A DNA stretch of 64,000 bases, taken from positions 3,844,001 to 3,908,000 of the forward strand of contig JAPTOF010000014.1 of assembly GCA_028554755.1 (NCBI GenBank). Direction: 5' to 3'. The notes under the pieces were generated by a model. It saw only the letters and a program-made list of their open reading frames with translations. It searched no databases and was not told where the DNA came from. Below, piece after piece: positions 11,316 to 22,220 of the stretch. Both the position numbers and the translations under genes were made by a program. This stretch comes from Cordia subcordata. Lineage: Eukaryota > Streptophyta > Magnoliopsida > Boraginales > Cordiaceae. The number at the start of each line of letters is the position of its first letter. Position 1 is the first letter of the stretch.

Positions 11316-12626
11316 TTAATAAAGTTTAAAGTCCATGTGACATGCAAATGCAAGTAACATACGAATGGATTCAAATCTAGCTACAGGAGCATAAGTTTCA
11401 TCATAATCAATTCCTTCTTCTTGATTGTATCCTTGTGCAACTAGTCTAGCCTTATTCCTAGTCACTATTCCGGCTTCATCTAGTTTGTTTCTGAATACCC
11501 ATTTGGTTCCAATTACTGGTCTATCTTTAGGTCTTTCAACTAGCTTCCAAACTTTATTTCTCTCAGATTGATTAAATTCTTCTTGCATTGCTATTATCCA
11601 ATTTTCATCTAGTAGAGCTTCTTTTACATTTTTGGGTTCAATATGAGAAATAAATGCATGATGCTCACAGAAAGTGCTAATATTACGCCTAGTTCTTACA
11701 CCTTCATTTGGATTACCGAGAATAAGATTTTGAGGATGGTTTCTCACAAACTTCCAACTCTTTGGTAGATCTTCATGAGGTTCTTTTGTTTCATCATCTT
11801 TGGTTGAGCAATGTTTGATTTCCTCATTTTCTTGAGACCTCCTTTCTTGAAGTTCTTCTTCTTGCTTCGTTTCTTTGTCTTTTGGAGTTGGATCTTCAAG
11901 CGTTGTCTTTTCCAAAAGATAACCTACATCATCAATTTCCTTTTTCGGCTCAAATGGATTAGTCTCATCAAATGTAACATGTATTGATTCTTCCACAACA
12001 AGAGTTCTCTTATTATATACCCTATAGGCTTTGCTCTTTGTGGAATAACCTAAGAATACTCCTTCATCGGATTTAGAATCAAACTTTCTTAAGTGGTCCT
12101 TAGTGTTTAGAATAAAACATTTACAACCAAATACCTTGAAGTATGATACTTTAGGTGTTTTGCCATACCATAGTTCATATGGAGTTTTGTTTAAAATAGG
12201 TCTAATCAATACTCTATTTTGCACATAGCATGCAGTATTTATGGCTTCACTCCAAAAATATGTTGGCAAGTTATGTTCTTTTAGCATAGCCCTTGCCATT
12301 TCTTGTAATGTACGATTCTTCCTCTCTACTACCCCATTTTGTTGAGGAGTACGAGGGGCCGAAAAGTTATGCTCAATGCCATGTTCATCACAAAAGTTCA
12401 TGAAAGGAGTATTCACATATTCGGTGCCATTATCACTACGGATGCAAGTTATAAAATAGCCTTTCTCATTTTGCACTTTTCTACACAATCTTGCAAATTC
12501 ATTGAAGGCATCATTTTTATGTGCAAGAAACATGACCCATGTAAATCTAGTGTAATCATCAACTACAACAAATGTATACCTAGATCCTCCTAAGCTTGCC
12601 ACATCAATGGGTCCAAACAAATCCAT
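11316..12626 (-). pseudogene. Sirevirus integrase core and RT N-terminus
   Basis: 436 residues. The integrase core has DLFGP (first Asp, residue 2), SDNGTE (second Asp) and PQQNGVVERKNR (catalytic Glu), giving the copia D,D35E arrangement. It is followed by GYSTKSKAYRVYNKRT of the copia GKGY-type C-terminal region, a low-complexity acidic linker, and the RT start with EEFNQSERNKVW, GTKWVFRNK, ARLVAQGY and YAPVAR. The frame ends at TAA 11318-11316 in FKLY*MDVKSAF, a Gln codon in relatives, consistent with CAA to TAA. The upstream zinc-binding part is in another frame. Confidence 0.92.
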
Positions 12627-12639
12627 ATGCAGTAGTTGT

Positions 12640-13215
12640 AATGCTCTATTTGTTGAAACCTTATTTAGGATTTAAAGGAAATTTTATGTTGTTTTCCTAG
12701 TTGGCAAGCATCACAGATTTTTTTTTTTCAAATTTTAGTTTTGGTAGGTCTCTAACTAGATCATGCTTTGATAAATCATTCAATAAGCTCATGCTAGCAT
12801 GTCCTAATCTTCTATGCCATAACCAAGTATTTTCATGCACAACAGATAAACACTTAACATGTTGACATATAAGTTGATCAATTTCAACAACGTAAACATT
12901 TTCATTTCTCTTAGCTACAAATAACACAGTTTCATTTCCACATCCATACATAAGACATTTAGAGGATTGAAATATGACTTTATGCCCTTTGTCACGTAAT
13001 TGACTAATGCTAAGTAGATTAAATTTTAGACCTTCTACTAGTAGAACATTGTGTATAGCAAGAGAATTTTCATTACCAATGCTTCCTTTTCCAATGATTT
13101 TCCCTTTGCTATTGTCCCCAAAGGTAACATCTCCTCCTTTTGCCCTTTTAGTTTGTAGAAAAGTGAAGAGTTCCCCGTCATGTGCTTGGAACAACCACTA
13201 TCCAAGATCCATTTT
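12640..13215 (-). pseudogene. Sirevirus protease and integrase N-terminal zinc domain, frameshifted
   Basis: The aspartic protease motif W-I-L-D-S-G-C-S-K-H-M-T-G is readable at about 13211-13170 but in a different frame from the 165-residue stretch at 13194-12697, so an indel lies near 13150-13170. The latter has VTFGDNSKGKI, the LLSISQL region and the GAG-pre-integrase WHRRLGHAS (H..H). The CDACQLGK part of the zinc site follows near 12710-12690, and another frameshift near 12665 separates it from the integrase core. Confidence 0.85.
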
Positions 13216-13314
13216 ATTTTGCTTGAATTTCTTTCATTGCATACCTACACACATGAAATTCAAATGCAATTCTTTATTTTGGGGTCCCCAATACCTTGGG
13301 TCCTTGGCGTTAGT

Positions 13315-14922
13315 TTAATTTTTGTTTTTGACCACCCATTTTGGTCTTTGCCAATATAGAATATGTGATCCTCTATCATGAATTTTCTTGTAATAACAAT
13401 GAGTAGATACATGTCCTTTCTTTTCACAATAGGTACAAATAACATTTGTCTTCGGTGAAGAGAGGGATGTAGAGGTAGAAGCCTTGACAAAATAGGTTTT
13501 GAAATACTTTTGATTAATACTAGGTTTGTATCCAATATCACTCTTATCAAAAGACATTTTTTGACTTCCAAGAAGTTTTTCAAAATTTTCTTTCCCATTT
13601 GTAAACTTTTGAACAATTCCATTTAAATCTTCATTTTTCTTTTTTAAATCTTTAACTTTTTTTTCAATCTTTACAAAATCTTCGGCATATGAATCATTTT
13701 CTTTTCCTGAGATGTCTAATTTTTCAATAAGAGAAGCATTTTTCTTTTCTAAAATTTCTTTTTCATTTTGAACAAGTTTCAAACTTTTATGCATTTGCTT
13801 GTTTTTTGCCAAAGCTAAGGATAGATCATCATGTAATTTAGCAAATGCTTCTTTTAGTTCATCAAAACTATTGTCCTCTTCCTCCTCTTCACTAGATGAA
13901 TAATAAATAGATAAAGATGGTGAAGATAGTACCTCATCCTCATTGGCCATGAGGCAAAAATTGGCTACCTCATGATGCTCTTCCTCATCTTCTTCGGTTT
14001 CGGAGAAGTCCTATGTGGCCTTGAGCGCCTTTCCTTCCTTCTTCTTTGAAAGCTTAGGACAATTTGCCTTTATATGTCTCGACTTGTTGCAATTAAAGCA
14101 CTTTATTTCATCTTTTGTATTTTTTATCTTTTTGAACTCTTTGCCTTCTTTTCCTTTCTTCTTTCAATTTGTGTTGCTCGAAGAAGAAGCCCCTTTTCTC
14201 ATCTTTCTAAATTTCATAAATTTTTTGAAATTTCGGGCCAGAAGTGCAATCTCCTCATCTTCCGGATCCTCATCATCTTCTTCATCGTCACTTGATGAAA
14301 ATTTTGATGCAACTAGAGCAATGGACTTCTTTGCTTTCCTTTCTTCTTCTTCATGATCTTTTATCTCAAGCTCATGAGTCATGAGTGACCCAATGAGCTC
14401 ATTGAGCTCTAATGTATTCAAGTCCTTTACTTCCTTTATTGCCGTGACCTTAGGTTGCCATGATGATGGCAAGCTTCTTAGCACTTTCCTAACTTTCTCT
14501 ACATTGGAATAATCTTTACCAAGAGCTTTCAAACCGTTAGTGATTTCAACAAATCTAGAAAACATTTGTTCAACATTTTCATTTGGAAGCATCTTGAATA
14601 ATTCATATCTATGTACAAGCATAGCAATCCTAAATTCTTTCACTTGGCTCGTTCCTTCATAAGTTACTTCTAATTGATCCCAAAGCTCTTTAGCCGAAGT
14701 GCAGCCCATTACTCTAGCAAATTCAGTGGCATTCATAGCATTAAATAAATAATGTAAAGCTTTTTGATTTAACTCAAATAATTTAATATCTTCATCATTC
14801 CACTCATTTTCTGGTTTGGGTATTCTTCTATCACCTTCTAATTTTGTAGGCAAGGTAGGCCCATTTTCTATGATTTTCCAAGCTTTATAGTCATGTGATT
14901 GTATAAACACTTTCATTCTCAT
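13315..14922 (-). pseudogene. Sirevirus Gag with coiled-coil extension
   Basis: One continuous frame interrupted by two stops. Residues 1-252 (14922-14164) are the copia Gag (VFIQSHDYKAW, LWDQLEVTYEG, VEQMFSRF). After TGA at 14166-14164 come lysine-rich sequence and a zinc knuckle CFNCNKSRHIKANC (about 14100-14059). TAG at 14013-14011 replaces a likely Trp. Next are an acidic region, a strong coiled coil (13870-13600) and a second knuckle CTYCEKKGHVSTHC (about 13438-13397). A Gag extended by a coiled coil is typical of Sireviruses. The frame is lost near 13330. Confidence 0.9.
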
Positions 14923-15032
14923 TTTTCAAAATGCATAATTTGTTCCATCAAAAGGGGGTGCTTGTTTAATAGAAATTCCCTCCATATTTGCTAGAAATTC
15001 TACTAGTTGTTAGACTATAATGTAGAACCCTA

Positions 15033-15044
15033 GCTCTGATACCA
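15033..15044 (-). other. Primer-binding site (initiator tRNA-Met)
   Basis: On the minus strand TGGTATCAGAGC lies four bases inside the 5' LTR end (CCCA|CAAT|TGG...). It is complementary to the 3' end of plant initiator tRNA-Met, the usual Ty1/copia primer. It is uncorrupted here. Confidence 0.95.
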
Positions 15045-15048
15045 ATTG

Positions 15049-16365
15049 TGGGTGCAAATATCTTAAGAGGGGGGGTGAATTACGATATTAATACTAATTT
15101 TCGTTTTTTAAAATTTTCAGAAAATTTACAACTTCTAACAAGCAATATATCAAACACAAGATAAGCAAGGTAATAACAATAAAAATAGAGATGCAAGGAG
15201 AAGAGAGACAAACGATTTTAAGGTGGTTCGACCAAGCCTACGTCCACCGCCCAAGGAATCTCCCCTTAGGACTTCAAAGATCTCCACTAAAATGCTTCTT
15301 CAAAACTTGGTGAAACACAAACCAAGTTCTTTACAACCTCTTTGAAGTCTTACTTCAAAGAACCCAAGAGATTCTCTCTATAGAATTTCCTCACACTTTA
15401 GAAGCTTAAATGGATATATCTCACAATGATTAAAGCTCTCAAAGTGTGTATATACTCAAGATTGAAAAGAGATTGAATCTGAAATCTTCCTCAAGAAGAG
15501 AAAAAAACAAGCTCTTGAAAGCTCAAATATATTGCAAGAATGGCTCAAAGATGGATTGAATGATGATAAACACTTTTGCACACTTCAATTGATATTTAGA
15601 AAGTGTATTTGAATGAGTATTTAAAGAGATTTGGGGGTTAGGGATTTGGTAGGTGAAGAAGGATGAAGATTTTCGACCAGAACGGTAATAAACGGCTAGT
15701 GCATTTATTACAGCCCCCGTTCAGCCGGTTGACCGGCTTGGTCGTCCGGCTTGCCCTTCTCCTTCTCTGACTAGGCTAGACGCCTTAGCCGGTCGACCGG
15801 CTAGGGGGTCCGGCTTTTCTCTTCACCTCTCTGATTAAGCCGGGCGACCACCCAAGTCAGCCGGTCGACCGGCTGGGGGGTCCGGCCACTTCAGAATGTG
15901 AAGTAAAGCCAGAATTTGTAGAAAAACAAATTCAAGTGCATTTTCACAACTCCAAGTTATTTTGAATAACTATGTAAATGCATGTTGTGAATAAAAACAC
16001 CCCAAAAACTTATTTTATCTCAATGTGTGCATTCAAATACATTTGTGCATATGTTATTTTCAAAAGTGTAAGACTTGAAAATTTTTCCAATGACAAAGAA
16101 AAATATTTTGAGCCAAGTTCACACAATATATAGGCATTTCACAAAAAGAGCAAGAAGAAAAATAAATCCGGTACCCCGTATGTCTTCTCTTCTCCTCCTT
16201 ATGCCTTCTCATCTTTTCTCTTCTTCAAATAACCCTTTTGCACATCTTCATATCTTTCCAAGCTTCATATTGATGACATCTCATTTTCACAAGAAGCTAT
16301 TTAGTTAAATAATGCATACATATATTTTTTCATCATCAAAATCAATAATGAATATTTAGCTAACA
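15049..16365 (-). repeat. Sirevirus 5' LTR
   Basis: A 1317-bp partner of the LTR at 6641-7956, with TG...CA ends. Its palindromes are at 15725-15736 (one base changed, CCGGTTGACCGG, a CpG-type transition), 15789-15800 and 15861-15872. Around 16169-16178 it reads GGTACCCCG where the other LTR reads GCAATTCTT, the only clustered difference noticed. The putative TATA (about 15620-15628) and the U5-type motif (about 15222-15246) are conserved. Confidence 0.92.
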
Positions 16366-16372
16366 ATATCTA

Positions 16373-17455
16373 ACTTTGTAAATTGTGGAACTTAGAGGAA
16401 ATCATGGTATAGGGCTCTCCACTTTTGTGCATCATTTTTGCGATAATACAATCACACTTACTTGCTCTGTAAAAAAAATATACAGATAATAGATAGATAA
16501 TCAATAATAGATGTATTCTACACATCACCACACAATTCTATAAATATATTGAAAGTCAATTTTAACCTTAGACTGTCTCTATAGTTGCGAAGTCACATTA
16601 TGTGTGAGAGTGGTAAACAAATAAACATATTTGAAGTTATGTGTCTGTGTTTGAGAGTAATGAACAAATATATATATGGTGGTGAACAAATATTTAATGT
16701 ATGAAAGTCAGTAAACCAATATATGTAGGGTGAGTATAATAAAAATATTTTTTGTTTAAATTTTATTATGCATGAACAGTAGTACGTACTATTCATGCAT
16801 AGTGAGTGCATGTTGTTCCACAGGAGCATATTGCTAGAAAAGCAAAATATACACCCCCCCCCCCCAATTGTGAAGTTGATTAAGAGAAGTTCTCATTTTA
16901 GATGACATTTTTGAGTAAATAGCATAATGCCCTCTTAAATTTTGATGAAATAAAGTACGGCCTAGGTGCATGTGAGGCTAGAATTAATGAGAGATCTAAT
17001 AATATATATGTGTATGTCATCTTCATGTGATGCCACAATAAGAATTTTGATGATTCCTAGCATTTTTCCCCTTAAAAAGAGTTGCAAAACACCCATCCTT
17101 TAACAATTTTATAGTGTCATATTTAATTATTTATGGTATTTGAATTGGCTTTTTTAAGGAAAAAAATTAGAGAAAAAGTAATTTCTTTTATAATAACTAT
17201 TTGACTTGACTTTTAAAAATACTGAAACTCTTAAAAAAGTTCAAACATAATTTAACCTCTTTTCAAAAATTAAAATTTTTAACTTTTAAAAGAAATACTT
17301 TTATAAAAAATTATTGAAAAATATTTTTTTAAAAAATCAATCCAAACAAACTCTTACTACAACTGCATTACCATAAGGCATAAGAATAATATTCAATTTT
17401 CACAATCGATACAGATGTATAGTGCAATTTTCGCATCTTCGAAACACTTTTGTAA
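16373..17455. other. Spacer without recognised gene
   Basis: AT-rich host sequence resumes after the Sirevirus target site. A C tract sits at about 16853-16865 and short runs of TATG/TGTATG repeats near 16660-16730. No coding potential recognised. Confidence 0.5.
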
Positions 17456-17765
17456 CTATATATATATATATATATATATTATACAATAAGAGGATTTCAA
17501 TGGGGGTGTGCACTCATTGGGGAAACTCGATTACTGATTCTGACATTTCGGGGATGGGGAAAAAATATCGGGGGTGAGAAAAATATTTTGGGGAATCGGG
17601 TTGGGGAATGGTGGAGATTTTTCTTTTTGGGGAATATCCCGAAACCCGAAATTCTTTTTTTTTTGTTATATACACACACACACACATATATATATATATA
17701 TTAATAAATATATATGTGTATGTATATATGATATAATATATATACATATATATAATATAATATAA
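17456..17765. repeat. Microsatellites (AT)n, (CA)n and (TA)n
   Basis: An (AT)n run at about 17457-17479, then (CA)n-(TA)n at about 17671-17700 and interrupted TA/TG repeats to about 17765. The left edge of the candidate transposon at 17499 follows the first run. Confidence 0.8.
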
Positions 17766-18324
17766 TACATCTTACACTTTTTTAGTCCTAAACTCCTTAT
17801 AAGGCATTAGGGTTAATATATATATGTTAATGGCTGCTTGTTAAAACGTCTTTTTTATTTATGGATTATGTGATGGACATGGATGGATGATGAACTTTAT
17901 TTTTTTAATGTCTTGACTCTTGATGATGATGATTTTTATCCAGAAATCTAGCACTAGTGGGGTATGTTACTATGTCTATATTAATAGTAGAAATATAGAA
18001 ATATTGTTGGTTAATTCCTTCAATGTGCAATCTTGATATGAGATTGAAAGAGAGTTTTGATTTTAATGGTTTAGTTGGAGATCTAAACTAAAAAGATTAG
18101 GTTAAAGATTTAAATTTAAGGGAAAATTATTTTTGAACTTTTTATAAAAAACTTCAGGGATTTTTCAATTCCCAATTGTTTTTTCCCATTTCTCATTTCT
18201 CCAAATAGTATTCTCCTTTAGTAAATTGGGGTGCAGAACGGAATAAGATTCCTTTCTCAAAATTTAGTTTTGAAAAAAATAAAAATATTGAGTGGGACTA
18301 AAATTTCTCGATGAACACCCCTAT
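17499..18324. mobile_element. Possible hAT-type non-autonomous element
   Basis: The left end ATGGGGGTGTGCACTC resembles the inverted right end (ATAGGGGTGTTCATCG read inward from 18324). Both ends continue inward with G-rich GGGAAA/GGGAAT text that is roughly complementary between sides. A GGGGTGT-type start is common in plant hAT elements. No clean 8-bp target duplication was found; only ATTTC is shared, and it is offset. It contains (CA)n/(TA)n and no transposase. Confidence 0.3.
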
Positions 18325-18865
18325 ATTTCGATGTCTTTTGTATTCGTAATACATTATTTCGTGGGCCACTACGGGACCTCCAGTCCTGCACGTAATTCGT
18401 AGTATCACATGTGACATGTAACTTTCAGAAAAAGCGTTTTAGCTAATAAGTGAAATGGGGGACTGCAATAATTGTACACCTGGAACCCTTCATGGTGTGG
18501 TTTGTTACGAAGGACCATACTCTTTTATGTCATGCCATGGTCATAGGCATTTACTATAATTGTTCTATTAGTCAAATATTCTAAGCCCGTTCATATGCCA
18601 TTTAATCTTTATATGGTAGTAGAGTTTATTTATTTAGTATGATTATGTAATAACTCGTGCTCAATTATTAGTCTGCTATCATATTAAGTTTAGTAACAGA
18701 ACTACAGTCTAAGACCTTAAGCGGCGTGGAATCCGTTCAGAACCTGTTCTGATACTATCTATAACAATTCAGGCGCAACTATTAACCTGCCATATGGCGC
18801 AAAATGTTTAAGCCTATGATGACAGTATTAATGAATCCAAGTCATTAAAAATTTTGAATCTTAAA

Positions 18866-19145
18866 AAATTCTGTCTCAAAATAGATTTGAGACAGAGTTT
18901 GAGATGGAAATTCAACCCTCTTCTCAAATTTGAGACAAAAAATTTTCCGTCTCAAATTTTCTTTTTAAATTCCGTCTCAAATATGTATTAACTTTTCCGT
19001 TTCAAATTCGTCTCAAATTGAGACGGACTTCTCAAATTCCCTCTTAAATATGTATTAACTTATTAGAAAATATTATCCAAATTTTCCGTCTCAAATACGT
19101 CTCAATTTGAGACAGAAAATTTTGTTACAAATCTGTGTCAAATCT
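18866..19145. repeat. Cluster of GTCTCAAA / TTTGAGAC inverted repeats
   Basis: At least eight copies of GTCTCAAA or its complement TTTGAGAC, several arranged head to head (for example around 18870-18895, 18922-18955, 19009-19025 and 19085-19115) within TTTTCCGTCTCAAAT phrases. Dense subterminal palindromes of this kind occur in CACTA-type and other cut-and-paste elements, but no terminal CACTA or target duplication was located. Confidence 0.5.
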
Positions 19146-20329
19146 ACCAATTTCTAATAATAAAGTGCACAAAAATCTTACAAACAATCGATGTGGAAAG
19201 GCGTTACAAGTTTGTAAGAACTGCAATTCTCATTGGTCCGTTTATAGATTTGCCAATGGATGATGGTACAAGTAATGCAACTGTTTGCCACCTAGTCAAT
19301 CAATTACCTGAGAAATGATGTTGATTGATATCCTTAACAACTTTGTGAAGTCAATAGTTTAAGTAATGGGTACTCTAGTAGTCACTAGACACTATAGTAG
19401 TCTGCCGGGCTACTCTTATTAAAATTATTATCTTTCATTCTCTAATACTCTAATAATTGCACTCCTAAACCACTACGATGTAGTTAGGTAGGGCGCAAAC
19501 CTATTCATGGGGTTGACCAGGATATTTTGTTAGAAGTTAAGGTGATTTTTAATATAAAAATTAATGGACGGTAAAATAATTTTTTTGAAATTTAGATGAA
19601 GATACAGTAATCTATTCGCAAATTAAAAATACCAAAATATTCCTAGGGATTTCATAAAGTCAGTAACATGAATATGAGTATATCACTCTCATCTGCCTTT
19701 GCCTACTATCGTTTTATTTTATAGACTGGGCATAATTATAACGTACATGCAAAAGCTTCGTATTTAACCAACTTGCTTGTTTAAGGGGAGTGAAGAAGTT
19801 AAGACCCAATTCATTACGGCACCATCAGACCACGTGTTATTACCAACCCAAACTTGTGTTCAGGATGAATTAGATCAACCTGGACTTGAATTAATTATAG
19901 ATAAATCTCAAATAAATTTGCATGTCTACCCTTCCAGTGATGATCAAACCACGTGTTACTAGCAGCATAAATGTAAAGGATGGAGCCAAAAATTTAATAT
20001 CAGGGGACCAATACTTAAGAAAATTAATGATATTAAAAAGTTTAATTATGGCCAAGTGAAAAGATATACTATTTTCCAAATATGAGGTAAAGAGAAGTTT
20101 ACTATTTCTTGATTCATTCGATGAAGTCGAGGTCCTCTCTCTTTTAGGGTTCATAAACTATCATAAATGGAAGAACATTAATAGCAATATCATGTTCGAT
20201 ATAAATACTCAAGCTATCTTTGAGAAGAGAGGGCATTTTGCCTCCAGTTACGTTATATTTGTTTTTGAGAACATTATTTTGATAATTCTCATAACAAAAA
20301 AAAAAAAGAAAAAATCATTATATAGTTGT

Positions 20330-20330
<1 letters not shown>
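19146..20330. other. Spacer without recognised gene
   Basis: No supported gene. The open frame around 19777-19962 lacks any recognised motif. Two CCACGTGTTA G-box-like sites (about 19831 and 19951) are present. Text near 19980-20015 (GGAGCCAAAAATTTAATATCAGGGG) resembles an edge of a degraded plant transposon. Confidence 0.4.
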
Positions 20331-20368
<38 letters not shown>

Positions 20369-20405
20369 ATGTATGTATGCATGCATGTATGTATATATAT
20401 GTAAT
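20331..20405. repeat. (AT)n and (ATGT)n microsatellite
   Basis: A pure AT run at about 20332-20360, followed by ATGT/GCATGCATGT repeats to about 20403. Confidence 0.85.
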
Positions 20406-21159
20406 ATTCTATAAGTGTTATTTTAATATTTCTTTTTTTTTATTTCATAATTTCAATTAACAAAAGCCCATGATAATTAGTGAAAAAGTAATCCAAAATA
20501 ATTGTTAAAAAAATAAAAATCAAAGTTAAAAATAATTTTACTGGGTTTATACTAATTTTTTTTTAGAAATATTTTAATGCAACAGTTGAAAGTTAATTTT
20601 TTCCTTAAATATTACAATTATTTTATATCACTTTTTTTATTAACAATTTGCATCACATATTTAAAAGATTAAAACAATTTTAGTTATTTTTTCTAAATTA
20701 TTTTCAAAATATTTATTTTAGAACTTTATTTCTCCAAAATAATTTGGTTACCTTATAATATTTTATTAATATTTAAAATGTTTTCATATTTATCAACATA
20801 TTTTTAATATTTTAAAATATTTATAAAATTTTGAATATTTTATTTTATTTTATTTTAATATTTTATTTCTACTTTTAAAAAATATTTTATAAGTAAAAAT
20901 AAATTATTTTCAATATTTTGGCAATTCTTGCCACAGCATAAATAAGTTAAAGATTTGAATTGTTGAATTGTAGAACTTTGTTGGGTAAAATTCTTGTTGA
21001 ATAAAGTCATTAAATGTTTGGCTTTGTATTTTAGTAGTTGGACTCTCAATTATTTTGAGGGTAATATTAGACTTTTAAAATGTGAAGTAATATTTCTTAG
21101 ATTAAGTAAAGGAAAACAATTTTTAACATGATGTGAAAGCAAGTTTTTAAAAGTATTTA
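20406..21159. other. AT-rich spacer
   Basis: Very AT-rich, with TTTTAATATTT phrases. No gene recognised. The 5' part of the Tat-like element that begins at about 21160 is missing, so its boundary with host DNA lies hereabouts but is not visible. Confidence 0.5.
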
Positions 21160-21840
21160 TTGAGAAGATCTAACTTGCATTGGACCTTCTGGTTTTCAAC
21201 CTTTTATGAAAAACCTCTTTTGACAAATGGGCTAAATGTGTCAGTTTCACCGGTCTACCATTCGGACCTGAAGAAGGATGTAATTGACGTCAAAGCAGGA
21301 ATGCCAAACAAATGGTTGCAGGAAAAATCAAGGTCCAGGGCCGGACAAAGAAAAAGTCTGGTTAGAGATCGACATTATAGCCGAAGGTCGGGCTGCGAGT
21401 GGCAAGAGTAACATAGTCGGACAGAAGTACGTCTTGGAGATCAATGAGGTCTTTAGATACGGGTGACCAAAAATAGGGGAATTCTTGCCCTTCATGGATG
21501 ATGACTTGAAAAGATTGATACTTTCACATGATGATCCATTTACTATCAAAGTAGAGATTAGAGAGTTAAGGATTGCTCAGATGTTAGTTGATACGGAAAG
21601 CTCTGTGAACGTTCTATACATCAAAGCATTTAACGAGATGGACACAAATGCCACTAAAAATTATTTGGTTAGGTTCAATGGGCTGAGGTCAGGCCAAAAC
21701 GAGTTATAACATTAATGACCAAGATCGGGGATGAGCAGAGATATTTGGTCATCCTTGTTGATTATATCGTATTGAACAAGTCTGTGTATTAGGATAATAG
21801 GGAGGACTATAAAGTGCATTTAGGCAACAACATTATCCTA
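21160..21840 (+). pseudogene. Tat/Ogre-like gypsy piece A: gag end and protease
   Basis: A 5'-truncated Ty3/gypsy remnant. Around 21300-21460 is the basic linker that ends Gag in plant Tat-type elements (IIAEGRAASGKSN, like the usual I-x-GG...GxSNSARK stretch). It is followed at 21485-21709 by an aspartic protease: HDDPFTIKVEI, then VDTESSVNVLY, where relatives have VDSGSSADVLF. The catalytic motif is thus altered (D-T-E). The sequence is cut at 21840 by a copia insertion and resumes at 29611 in the same orientation. Confidence 0.75.
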
Positions 21841-22206
21841 TGGGGATTATATTCCCTAAAGACCACTTATACATAGATATTGAACTAGATATTTGATCAT
21901 TGCTTATATTTATGAACACTTCTTACATATATTATCTCTGGTATACATGTGTAATACATTATATAAAGGTCCAATGATGTAGTACAATGACTTGGGTACG
22001 CAATGAGGCTACATGAACAGTAGGTCGAAATCTAGTTTTGAAGGTATATCATTTCATCTTCTTACTTATATGTTTAATCATGTTGTACTTATGTGTGCAA
22101 ATAGTTTTTTATTGCTTGTTCCCCGCAGTATTAGATATGTTTTATAGTTCTTTTTTTAAAAGCATGATGATCTATAGACTATGGTTTAACAATCCCGATC
22201 CTAATA
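21841..22206 (+). repeat. 5' LTR of nested copia, with large internal deletion
   Basis: It starts TGGGGATTATATTCCCTAAAG (relatives TGTTAGxATTxTATGCCCTAAAG) and ends CCTAATA, where the 3' LTR has CCTAACA. Aligned to the 3' LTR, it jumps from the equivalent of about 28092 to about 29446, losing about 1.35 kb at about 22037. The long form is also present in the solo LTR at 50004, so the short form is the derived one. Confidence 0.85.
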
Positions 22207-22208
22207 AT

Positions 22209-22220
22209 TGGTATCAGAGC
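22209..22220 (+). other. Primer-binding site (initiator tRNA-Met)
   Basis: TGGTATCAGAGC two bases after the 5' LTR end, matching the complement of the 3' end of plant initiator tRNA-Met; intact. Confidence 0.95.

Larger units (their letters stand above)
6641..16365 (-). mobile_element. Sirevirus-lineage Ty1/copia retrotransposon, full length but mutated
   Basis: A 9.7-kb minus-strand element: 5' LTR 15049-16365, primer site, gag, protease, integrase, RT, RNase H, an accessory ORF, polypurine tract and 3' LTR 6641-7956. ATATCTA lies directly outside both LTRs (6634-6640 and 16366-16372). A 5-bp duplication would be usual, so the extra AT may be coincidence. Sirevirus placement rests on Ty1/copia domain order, the tRNA-Met primer site, the coiled-coil Gag extension with a second zinc knuckle, several PPT-like tracts, palindromes in the LTR and an ORF after pol. 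The LTRs are nearly identical by eye, implying a fairly recent insertion, yet several stops and frameshifts make it non-autonomous. Confidence 0.93.

Noticed and set aside
19777..19962. 61-residue plus-strand frame near G-box-like sites as a small gene
   Set aside because: No homology recognised, weak context, and the sequence beyond it resembles degraded transposon.
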